Assembly: GCA_934615635.1 (NCBI GenBank)
Contig: CAKTTT010000096.1
Span: 1 to 8,667, forward strand
Origin: an uncultured Eubacteriales bacterium
GTDB taxonomy: Bacteria > Bacillota > Clostridia > Oscillospirales > Acutalibacteraceae
Length of the DNA: 8,667 bases
Direction: 5' to 3'
A program made the translations under genes and the position numbers. How positions within the stretch are numbered: the first letter of the stretch is position 1; every line of letters begins with the position of its first letter. Shown here piece after piece: positions 1 through 5,938 of this stretch. The notes below the pieces were generated by a model, which ran no database searches, was not told the origin of the DNA, and was given only the letters and a program-made list of their open reading frames with translations.

Positions 1-76
<76 letters not shown>

Positions 77-81
77 TTTTT

Positions 82-128
82 AAGATCGTGTTCAACGTAC
101 GCTGTATGTTGAACACGATCTTTTTTTT
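82..128 (+). terminator. Intrinsic terminator of the initiator tRNA
   Basis: A perfect 15-bp inverted repeat (82-96 with 108-122) can be extended to about 19 bp, with a G-U pair, closing on a three-base loop GCT. It runs straight into eight T residues (121-128). It starts six bases after the tRNA CCA end, so it ends the tRNA transcript. Confidence 0.95.
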
Positions 129-552
129 GCGTCGGCCGGTTCTGCAGGCGCCCGGGCTCGGTTGGGGTGTTCCAGCCGATGGCGTATAGTGTCCGGGACG
201 GAATTCTCCGGAATTTTCGGTACTGTTTCATCCTTGCTGCGCTATCGGCCGCCAAGCCGGGAACAGGGAGCCCCTATACAGCGTCTGGTTTTCCCTGGCG
301 GCTTTCAGCGTCCGCTGCGTTTCGCCATACGTCTCCTTCCCGCCGGATATTGTTCGGGGCCAACGCGGTCACAGGGCGGGGACCGTCGGCCTCCGCGCGG
401 CGGCTTGCTTCCGACGATGTCCTGTCTGGAGAAGGGAAAGAGTGAACGATGGTTCCGTTTCCCTCTTAACCGCAGGCGATACGATGTGATTATACAAAAT
501 GTTTTTTTGTTAAAAGAAGGCGAGGAGGTTCTTTTTTCTCTACCGCCACTTT
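129..552. other. Gene-poor stretch downstream of the tRNA
   Basis: No convincing gene was found. Two overlapping plus-strand open frames exist (162-554 and 167-445). They start at TTG or GTG without a Shine-Dalgarno, overlap in different frames, and give low-complexity Pro/Arg/Ser-rich translations with no recognisable motif. No tRNA-like or repeat structure was seen. It could be decayed sequence, untranslated spacer or an unrecognised RNA. Confidence 0.5.
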
Positions 553-650
553 GACCATATAATGCTCTTAAATAGATAGCAAAAAACGGAAATAAAATGC
601 TTTAAAACACCTAAAATCACACATTTTGAAGAAAAATATACAAATAGTTA

Positions 651-679
651 TTTATTTCCGGCCCGATCCTCTTTATACT
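651..679 (+). promoter_or_regulatory. Candidate SigA-type promoter upstream of the sigma-factor cluster
   Basis: A -10 element TATACT (674-679) has one mismatch to consensus. It sits 17 bp after a weak -35 TTTATT (651-656), within an AT-rich zone (about 555-690) in otherwise GC-rich DNA. The eight bases TATACTGA (674-681) also occur at the two minus-strand candidate promoters near 4424 and 5807. A strong Shine-Dalgarno follows at 692-705. It would serve the short frame at 710 and the sigma gene at 1010. The weak -35 keeps confidence moderate; a promoter read by the ECF sigma factor itself is an alternative that cannot be recognised by eye. Confidence 0.45.
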
Positions 680-709
680 GAATTTATCGACAGGGAGGAG
701 GTGAGGGAA

Positions 710-979
710 ATGCGTTTGAGAAGATGCTGGAGAAAACGGGATGAGACCTGCCGTGAGGGGAAGGCGCTGACGAGGCGCATGCTGGGAAAAGGTGGAAGAA
801 ATAGGAGTAGGATCGCCAACGAAAGCAGCCTCACGGGGGGAAGAAGAGATGAGGGAGGGGCCTCGCGCTGCCTGAGAGTGCGGATCCACTGCTGTTTTGG
901 CGGCGAAAATCAGCGGGGAATTTTCGTGATTCCCGCATGTGTAATGAGGAGAGATAATCTTGTGTACCGGCTGTCGTAA
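710..979 (+). CDS. Possible small Arg-rich protein or leader ORF (89 codons), doubtful
   Basis: An ATG at 710 lies a few bases after a near-ideal Shine-Dalgarno (GGAGGAGGTGA, 694-704), and the frame stays open to TAA at 977-979, 30 bp before the sigma-factor start. The translation has no recognisable domain, signal peptide or membrane segment. It is very rich in Arg, many encoded by AGA/AGG, and contains several Cys. It lacks the GC-rich third codon positions of the window's secure genes, which argues against long-standing selection as protein. It may be a real small basic protein, a translated leader controlling the sigma gene, or a chance frame in purine-rich leader RNA. The Shine-Dalgarno is the main evidence for translation. 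Confidence 0.3.
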   Translation: MRLRRCWRKRDETCREGKALTRRMLGKGGRNRSRIANESSLTGGRRDEGGASRCLRVRIHCCFGGENQRGIFVIPACVMRRDNLVYRLS

Positions 980-1009
980 ATCAGTAACAATTTAGGAGAG
1001 CGAAAAAGT

Positions 1010-1567
1010 ATGCCTGTCAAACCAGAAGATGCGCAGCGATATAATGAGATTTGTCTGCAATATTACGATGCCATTTTATCCTTCTGTAATGCGCGGATGG
1101 GTTTCCGGCTGGAGGATGCCAAGGACTGCACGCAGCAGGTGTTCCAGCTTCTGCTGGAAAAGCTTCCCTATCTGGATACGGAGAAGAACATCCTGGCGTG
1201 GCTGTATCGGGTGGCCCGCAATATGATCGCCCGTTACTATGACCAATGCAAGAAAGAGGCGGATAAAATCCTGTATTTGGATGGACTGACGGATCGGGAG
1301 GAAACTATGGCGCACCTGGTAACGGTAGATGCCTACCCGGTGGATAAGGAGGAGGAATGGGACGAGGACAAGCTCAACACGGTGAAGGAGGAGGTCCTCC
1401 AGCACTTGGACATGGACAGCCGAAAACTGCTGGAGTTGCGGTACGACCGAAAACTGAGCTATCGGCAGATAACCGGCCTGACAAATGTTTCGGAGAACAC
1501 GCTGCGGCAAAGGACCTTCGTTTTGAAAAACCGCATCAAAAAGATCGTCAATCAAATATTAAAATAG
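1010..1567 (+). CDS. ECF-type sigma-70 family RNA polymerase sigma factor
   Basis: This 185-residue protein has the two-domain layout of extracytoplasmic-function sigma factors and directs RNA polymerase to alternative promoters. Region 2 is visible at about residues 12-82, including the segment around AWLYRVARNMIARYYD (63-78), which matches the -10-binding and core-binding helices of the family. An acidic linker follows (about 95-125). Region 4 lies at about 128-180: MDSRKLLELRYDRKLSYRQI, then a helix-turn-helix ending in SENTLRQRTFVLKNRIKKIV, which would read the -35 box. Length is typical for the family. The ATG is supported by AGGAGAG (994-1000) nine bases upstream. The next gene encodes a membrane protein of anti-sigma type, suggesting that the sigma factor is held inactive at the membrane until a signal arrives. 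The ECF subgroup is not recognised and the target promoters are unknown. Confidence 0.92.
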   Translation: MPVKPEDAQRYNEICLQYYDAILSFCNARMGFRLEDAKDCTQQVFQLLLEKLPYLDTEKNILAWLYRVARNMIARYYDQCKKEADKILYLDGLTDREETMAHLVTVDAYPVDKEEEWDEDKLNTVKEEVLQHLDMDSRKLLELRYDRKLSYRQITGLTNVSENTLRQRTFVLKNRIKKIVNQILK

Positions 1568-1681
1568 TCAAAGAATAGCACGAAAATATTATGTAATAAG
1601 TCGAAAAATATAGAGAAAAAAGAAAACATTGCTAACATTCACGAAATACAACGATAACTTTAATGTGAAAGGTGATTGGTT

Positions 1682-2497
1682 ATGAAAAGGGCCGCGGAAA
1701 AAGCAAAGGGCAATGACCTTTTTCAAATGCTTCAGGATAAGGAGGTTCAAGAGAAGGAAGCCCGTATACAGCAGATGATTGATCAGGAGTTGGACAAGCC
1801 GGACGATCAGGTGGATTTCGAACGGATCGAAGCCTGTGTAAAAGCGTTGCATACTCTCCATGAGCAGCCGTTGCCCGTGGAAAGGAACAAGCCCCTGCTG
1901 CCTCAACAGAGCCGAAAGAGCTCGCGGCTTTGGAAGGTGGGCATGGCATCCTGCGTAGCGGCGCTGCTACTGCTGTTGTCCATATTGTCGTCCGTCGCCT
2001 TCGACGTGGGCATTATGGATAAGTTTCTGGAGTGGAGCAAGGACGGCTGGATATTCCATCCGCCGGGACAGTCCGAAGAGGAGAGCCGGCCTGAGCGCGA
2101 GGAAACGGCTGTTCTGCAGGATTTGCGCCGGCAGTTGGAGGAAAAGGGATTTGAGAGCCTGCTCCTTCCCCATTATAAGCAGGAAACCCTTCGTGTGGAA
2201 CAAGCTTTGGTAGACGATGGGACAGGCTGGCGCTTGGCGGAACTGACCTTTATTGCGGATGGAATCCGGATTTACCAATGGACTCGTTGGTACGACGATC
2301 CCTCCAAACTGACAGAGTATCGTTATGAAAACGACTATGACGGTGCGGAGGCTATCGAAATCGACGGACGAAGGTATTATCTTCTGCACACGGATGATAG
2401 AACGCGGGTCCTTACGGTATACGGGAATGCCCTGTACGACATTTCTTTTCATTGCGGCCCGGAAATAACCAAGGAGATCCTCTTCACGTATTACTGA
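1682..2497 (+). CDS. Single-pass membrane protein, likely anti-sigma factor (DUF4367-like C-terminus)
   Basis: The start is set by AAAGGTGA (1668-1675), six bases before ATG 1682; the in-frame TTG at 1676 falls too close to that site. The 271-residue product has a charged cytoplasmic N-terminal part (1-84) with a predicted helical or coiled-coil segment (about 18-60), one membrane helix (about 85-107), and an external part. The C-terminal half (about 145-271) has the AIEIDGRRYYLLHTDD...LTVYGNALYDIS pattern, similar to DUF4367-type domains found on clostridial anti-sigma-like proteins. Location after an ECF sigma gene and this topology suggest that the N-terminus binds the sigma factor and the outside domain senses the envelope state. 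No classical zinc anti-sigma motif (HxxxCxxC) is present, so the mechanism is inferred. A 114-bp AT-rich gap separates it from the sigma gene; the secreted-protein gene follows after 17 bp. Confidence 0.72.
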   Translation: MKRAAEKAKGNDLFQMLQDKEVQEKEARIQQMIDQELDKPDDQVDFERIEACVKALHTLHEQPLPVERNKPLLPQQSRKSSRLWKVGMASCVAALLLLLSILSSVAFDVGIMDKFLEWSKDGWIFHPPGQSEEESRPEREETAVLQDLRRQLEEKGFESLLLPHYKQETLRVEQALVDDGTGWRLAELTFIADGIRIYQWTRWYDDPSKLTEYRYENDYDGAEAIEIDGRRYYLLHTDDRTRVLTVYGNALYDISFHCGPEITKEILFTYY

Positions 2498-2514
2498 ATA
2501 TTGGAGGAGTACGT

Positions 2515-3054
2515 ATGAAGAAGAAAACCCCCTTGCGCTTTCTGGCGATGGCGCTGACCTTATGCCTGTCCCTTTCCGGCTTTGCGGTGCTTGCCGACAG
2601 CGAGGAACCGACGCTGCCTGTTTTCGGTTCCGACGTGAACATTGCCTATGGTATCAACAGCTCGGAGAATGAAAACGGTATTCAGCCCATGGCCACCTCG
2701 CTGATTACCTACCATAACGTTTCGATTGAGAGAAAGATCGTGAGCGGACAGGTAATGCCCGGTTGGTGCATCGTGAAGGCCGTGACCCAATGCGAGAAAG
2801 CCATGGGGAAAATCGGTTTCACCGTAATTGAGGTCATAAAATCGGGCCCGAATATTAGCGACGACGTGCGGTACCAGATTTCGGAATATATGTATGAGAA
2901 TACGGCCACGGGGGATTTCGAGCGGCAATTCTATCTGGAAACCGGTTATTATTATCATGTACATATCATCCATTACGCCAAGGAGAGTGGTTGGCTGTTC
3001 CCGAAGTCTCAGAGCATTGAGGACTGGACCGGCATGATGTATTTCGGCGCATAA
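2515..3054 (+). CDS. Small secreted protein of unknown function
   Basis: This 179-residue product starts at an ATG five bases after GGAGGAG (2503-2509). It has a clear Sec signal peptide: KKK at residues 2-4, a hydrophobic core at 7-26, and a likely signal peptidase I site after AVLA (27). The mature protein, about 150 residues, has no further membrane helix. Its C-terminal part holds aromatic strands (RQFYLETGYYYHVHIIHY, then WTGMMYFG) suggesting a compact beta-rich fold. The GYYYxVxxxHY pattern recalls small secreted clostridial proteins of the DUF6147 kind, from memory and unverified. It lies 17 bp after the anti-sigma-like gene and before a terminator, so it is very probably co-transcribed with the sigma pair and may be the system's output, ligand or sensor partner. 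Cys17 is not a lipobox cysteine because the preceding residues are Thr-Leu. Confidence 0.75.
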   Translation: MKKKTPLRFLAMALTLCLSLSGFAVLADSEEPTLPVFGSDVNIAYGINSSENENGIQPMATSLITYHNVSIERKIVSGQVMPGWCIVKAVTQCEKAMGKIGFTVIEVIKSGPNISDDVRYQISEYMYENTATGDFERQFYLETGYYYHVHIIHYAKESGWLFPKSQSIEDWTGMMYFGA

Positions 3055-3080
3055 CGAAGCTGGCGGCACAGCCGTTTAGG

Positions 3081-3111
3081 GGGCCTGGACAATTTTGTCC
3101 AGGCCCTTTTT
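3081..3111 (+). terminator. Intrinsic terminator of the sigma-factor cluster
   Basis: A perfect 12-bp stem, GGGCCTGGACAA (3081-3092) with TTGTCCAGGCCC (3095-3106), is followed by five T residues. It lies 26 bp after the secreted-protein stop codon and ends the plus-strand operon. Confidence 0.93.
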
Positions 3112-3124
3112 CTAATGTACAACG

Positions 3125-3161
3125 AAAAATCCAGGCCGGCGTTTGACGGTGCCGGCCTGGA
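3125..3161 (-). terminator. Intrinsic terminator of the carboxypeptidase transcript (minus strand)
   Basis: An 11-bp inverted repeat (3130-3140 with 3151-3161, loop of 10) has an A-run at 3125-3129 on the plus strand, which is the U-tract when read on the minus strand. It lies about 158 bp beyond the stop codon of the minus-strand carboxypeptidase gene and faces the plus-strand terminator at 3081-3111. The two hairpins share the arm sequences TCCAGGCC and GGCCTGGA. Confidence 0.85.
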
Positions 3162-3319
3162 ATGAATGCTGGACGGATGAAGGGCGGGACAGAGGACAAA
3201 GAGTAGGGCTCCCCGGCTTTTTCCAAGATATGGAACGGGGCGGGCGATCGGTATCCGGCCCTCAGTGGAAAACGGGACAGAGCCGCGGGGCCGCGAGCTG
3301 GCCGGCTTGCCGCTGCTTA

Positions 3320-4384
3320 TCAATGAGCGAAGCCGTAATTGAGCAGCCGCACCGCATCCGCAAACCGATCTCCGGAGGTTCCGGCCTTCATGACGATCGC
3401 CACGATCTGCCGGCCGTTTCGCTCCGCGGCGACGGCCATGCACTGGCCTGCGGGAGTGGTGAAGCCGGTCTTTCCGCCCAGACAGCCCTGGAAATAGTAA
3501 TCGCTGTCCGGGTTTATCAGGGCGTTGCTGTTGCGCCAGGTGACCTCATTCCCGAAGGAGGTCACCGCGCTGTCCTCCAGCACCTTGATGCTGGAGCGGG
3601 TTTTCTGCATACTGGTGAGAATTTGCGGTATGGTAAGAACGTGGCGCATCACCTTGGCCATATCCTCGGGTGTGGAATAATGGTCGTCCGCATGGTAGCC
3701 GTCCGGCGTGGAAAAGTGGCTGTTGGTGAGGCCGATTTCCGCCGCCGTCCTGTTCATCAGGTCCGCGAAGGCGGCCACCGCCTCCCTGGTGCCGAGGGAT
3801 GCGTTGCCCTCCAGCGAGCGGGCCACGTTTACAGCCACCGTGTAGGCGGCGTCGTTTCCCGAGCAGAGCATCATCCCATCCAGCAGCATGGAAAAGGTCA
3901 TTTTCCAGCCGAGCTGGATGTTGGCGCGGCTGGCGTCCGCGGCCACCAGCTCCAGTTCGTCCCCCACCGTGTAGATGAGCTCCTCCCCGCCGTAGCGCAG
4001 GGCGGTGACGGCGGTCAGCAGCTTGGTCATGCTGGCGGGATACATCCGTTCCTCACCGGCCTTGCTGTACAAAAGCTGTCCGGAACTGACGTCGAACACC
4101 ACGGCTCCCGCCGCGGTGACCGCGGCGTCCATGGCAGGATCAGGAGCCGGCCGGGTGGGGGGAGTGGTGGGAGCCGCCGTGGTTTCAGCAGGCTTGGTGG
4201 TAATGGTGGACTGGGAGACCGGGGGAGAGGACTCCGGCCGCGTGGAGGCGGGGCTGGCGAACATCTGCAGCAGGAAAACCAGCAGGGTCACCAGCAGCAG
4301 CAGAACCAGTATGCCTCCCGCCGCCACCAGCCGCCGTCTACGGGCGTATTGCCTGCGGCGATGGATGCGTTCTTTTTGCGTCAT
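3320..4384 (-). CDS. Membrane-anchored D-alanyl-D-alanine carboxypeptidase (peptidase S11)
   Basis: This penicillin-binding enzyme removes the terminal D-Ala from peptidoglycan pentapeptides outside the membrane, limiting cross-linking. All three active-site motifs are present: SMTK (Ser118, Lys121), SGN (175-177) and KTG (305-307). The protein has 354 residues. The first 18 are strongly basic (RRRQYARRRR), followed by a membrane helix (about 19-43) and a Pro/Thr/Ser-rich linker (44-84) before the catalytic domain (about 85-354). It ends right after that domain, so the C-terminal PBP5-type domain and amphipathic tail anchor of DacA/DacF relatives are absent; the N-terminal helix probably acts as an uncleaved anchor. 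The ATG follows AAAGGA by about nine bases on the minus strand. The gene lies 75 bp after the glycosyltransferase gene, with a candidate promoter in between, and is closed by its own terminator. Confidence 0.95.
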   Translation of the reverse strand: MTQKERIHRRRQYARRRRLVAAGGILVLLLLVTLLVFLLQMFASPASTRPESSPPVSQSTITTKPAETTAAPTTPPTRPAPDPAMDAAVTAAGAVVFDVSSGQLLYSKAGEERMYPASMTKLLTAVTALRYGGEELIYTVGDELELVAADASRANIQLGWKMTFSMLLDGMMLCSGNDAAYTVAVNVARSLEGNASLGTREAVAAFADLMNRTAAEIGLTNSHFSTPDGYHADDHYSTPEDMAKVMRHVLTIPQILTSMQKTRSSIKVLEDSAVTSFGNEVTWRNSNALINPDSDYYFQGCLGGKTGFTTPAGQCMAVAAERNGRQIVAIVMKAGTSGDRFADAVRLLNYGFAH

Positions 4385-4423
4385 GACTGCGATTCCTTTC
4401 CAAAAAAATGCCTGTTGATGATC

Positions 4424-4432
4424 AGTATACCA
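4424..4432 (-). promoter_or_regulatory. Candidate extended -10 promoter of the carboxypeptidase gene
   Basis: On the minus strand, TGGTATACT (extended -10, TGn plus TATACT) lies 40 bp upstream of the carboxypeptidase ATG. The -35 position (CGATAA) is poor, as is common for extended -10 promoters. The 12 bases TGGTATACTGAT are identical to the -10 region of the better promoter at 5807-5835. The gene could thus be transcribed both by read-through from the glycosyltransferase and from here. Confidence 0.45.
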
Positions 4433-4459
4433 CCGAAAGCGACGGATTATCGGTATCGG

Positions 4460-5452
4460 CTAGGCCTCTTTTTCCTTTGATATATCTTCCGGCGCCTCCT
4501 GGTCCAGGAGGGTGCGGGCGATGATGTATTTCGGACGGTGCTTGGTTTCGGCGTAGATCTTGCCGATATATTCCCCGATGACGCCCAGACAAAGCAGTTG
4601 TATGCCGCCGATCATCCAGATGGAGGCGACGGTGGAGGTCCAGCCGTCCACCGTGGCGCCCACCAGCTTGGATATCAGGGACCAGAGCAGCATAATCAGG
4701 CTGATGAGAAAGATCAGCAATCCGAGAGAGGCGATGATGCGGATGGGCTTTATGCTGAAGGAAGTGATGCCGTCAAAGGCGAAGGCCAGCATCTTTTTGA
4801 GGGGGTATTTGGATTCGCCGGCAAAGCGTTCGCTGCGCTCATATTCCACCGTGGCGGAGGAGAAGCCGATCAGCGGCACGATGCCGCGAAGGAAAAGGTT
4901 CACCTCGTCGAATTCCGCCAGGGCCTCCAGCGCCCGCCGGCTCATCAGCCGGTAGTCGGCGTGGTTGAAAACGATGTCCACCCCCAGCAGCTTCATCAGC
5001 TTGTAAAAGCTCTCGGCGGTAAATTTTTTGAAAAAGGAATCCTTTTTCCGGGAGGAGCGTACCCCGTACACCACATCGTTGCCCTGCGCATAAGCCGACA
5101 CCATCCCATCGATGGCGTTCACGTCGTCTTGCAGATCCGCATCCAGGGAAATAACAATGTCGGCATACGCCTTGGCCGTCATCAGACCGGCCAGCAGCGC
5201 GTTTTGATGCCCCTTATTGCGGGACAGGCAGACGCCGCAGAACAAGGGGTTTTCCTCATGGAGCCGGGAGATGATCTCCCAGGTTTTATCCTTGGAGCCG
5301 TCGTTGACGAACATGATCCGGCTTTTGGGGGATATCCGTCCGTCCGCCGTCATGGTCTGTATTTTTTCCAGCAGCCTGCGGGAGGTTTCCGGTAAAACCT
5401 CCTCCTCGTTGTAACAGGGAACCACCAGGTACAGCACCGGTTCCGTCACCAC
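4460..5452 (-). CDS. Family 2 glycosyltransferase, polyprenyl-phosphate sugar transferase type (GtrB/DPM1-like)
   Basis: A GT-A fold glycosyltransferase of the family that moves a sugar from a nucleotide donor to a polyprenyl phosphate on the inner membrane face. Numbered from GTG 5452 it has 330 residues, typical for the family. Visible motifs are VPCYNEEE (11-18), VNDGSKDKT (49-57), SRNKGHQNALLAGL (77-90), the metal-binding LDADLQDD (103-110, D104-x-D106) and the GESKY segment (212-216). Two membrane helices (about 237-260 and 274-297) follow, as in GtrB/YkcC-like proteins. The frame stays open to an ATG at 5512, but that start has no ribosome site and falls in a strong hairpin; GGAAGGGG (5462-5469) favours GTG 5452 or 5449. 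The donor sugar cannot be read from sequence. The adjacent carboxypeptidase suggests an envelope role, such as wall polymer or teichoic acid decoration. Confidence 0.92.
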   Translation of the reverse strand: MVTEPVLYLVVPCYNEEEVLPETSRRLLEKIQTMTADGRISPKSRIMFVNDGSKDKTWEIISRLHEENPLFCGVCLSRNKGHQNALLAGLMTAKAYADIVISLDADLQDDVNAIDGMVSAYAQGNDVVYGVRSSRKKDSFFKKFTAESFYKLMKLLGVDIVFNHADYRLMSRRALEALAEFDEVNLFLRGIVPLIGFSSATVEYERSERFAGESKYPLKKMLAFAFDGITSFSIKPIRIIASLGLLIFLISLIMLLWSLISKLVGATVDGWTSTVASIWMIGGIQLLCLGVIGEYIGKIYAETKHRPKYIIARTLLDQEAPEDISKEKEA

Positions 5453-5800
5453 GGCAACCAACCCCTTCCAAATAAATCGGGACACGCCCCTCCCGGCCGG
5501 GGAGCCGGGCATGTCCGCGTGAAAACCACAGGAGGATTACGCTGGATAAGTGCCGTTCCGGGCGGCGTCTGTTGCATCCTCCCCTCCGCGCGGGAAAACG
5601 GGGAAGAGAGGGAGGGCGTCGTCCGCTGAAACGGATGGAATAACCCCATCCGACCCATTTTTTACGTACCTTCAGGCGGGCAAAAGACCCGCTGAAGAGA
5701 AGGTAATGGAAGAAAAAGCCTCCCGGGCGCTGCGCCATCGGTGGCCAAGCCGAAGAGGGCGGCCGAAAGCATGGAGCGGCAGGAATTTCGGCATATCCAA
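5453..5800 (-). promoter_or_regulatory. Long structured 5' leader of the glycosyltransferase gene
   Basis: If transcription starts near 5800, about 350 nt precede the GTG start. Reading along the minus strand, the leader contains a hairpin at 5670-5697 (CTTCA and GCGGG arms, one bulged base), a 7-bp hairpin at 5632-5652 (CGGATGG with CCATCCG), and a two-part hairpin at 5481-5515 directly before the Shine-Dalgarno. The last has a 9-bp outer stem and a 5-bp inner stem; one outer pair is complete only in minus-strand RNA (U-G wobble, which is C-A in plus-strand RNA). No known riboswitch class was recognised. A 40-codon minus-strand frame at 5672-5794 lacks a ribosome site and is not called. Confidence 0.45.
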
Positions 5801-5806
5801 TATATC

Positions 5807-5835
5807 AGTATACCAGTCTCCTTCTGGCAGGTCAA
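5807..5835 (-). promoter_or_regulatory. SigA-type promoter of the glycosyltransferase transcript
   Basis: On the minus strand, -35 TTGACC (5830-5835) is followed after exactly 17 bp by -10 TATACT (5807-5812), with an upstream TGG forming an extended -10. Each hexamer has one mismatch to consensus. It points away from greA and toward the glycosyltransferase, about 355 bp upstream of its start codon. It lies inside the 5' extension of the plus-strand frame that begins at 5741, arguing that the extension is not coding. Confidence 0.8.
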
Positions 5836-5938
5836 GCATTCCCTGCGGGTGAAAAGCCATCGGTATATTTTTCCGGGCGGACGCATAGGCTGTGGTAGTA
5901 AGCCCTGCCCGGGGGCGTCGGAAGGGACGGATGCGGAC

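Noticed and set aside
162..554. Two overlapping open frames downstream of the tRNA
   Set aside because: TTG/GTG starts without ribosome sites, low-complexity translations, no motif; they overlap in different frames so at most one could be real.
960..990. Promoter directly before the sigma gene (TTGTGT and TAACAA)
   Set aside because: Spacer of 19 bp and poor matches in both hexamers.
2515..2595. Lipoprotein signal in the secreted protein (Cys17 in the hydrophobic core)
   Set aside because: The residues before Cys are Leu-Thr-Leu, not a lipobox, and a good signal peptidase I site follows at AVLA.
3143..5395. Long plus-strand frames at 3143-4480 and 4538-5395
   Set aside because: They lie opposite the carboxypeptidase and glycosyltransferase genes, whose motifs are clear; the plus-strand translations are Gly/His/Gln-rich shadow sequence.
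5632..5663. Plus-strand terminator (7-bp hairpin and a T-run at 5658-5663)
   Set aside because: The stem is short, the T-run starts several bases later, and no plus-strand gene lies upstream; better explained as part of the minus-strand leader.
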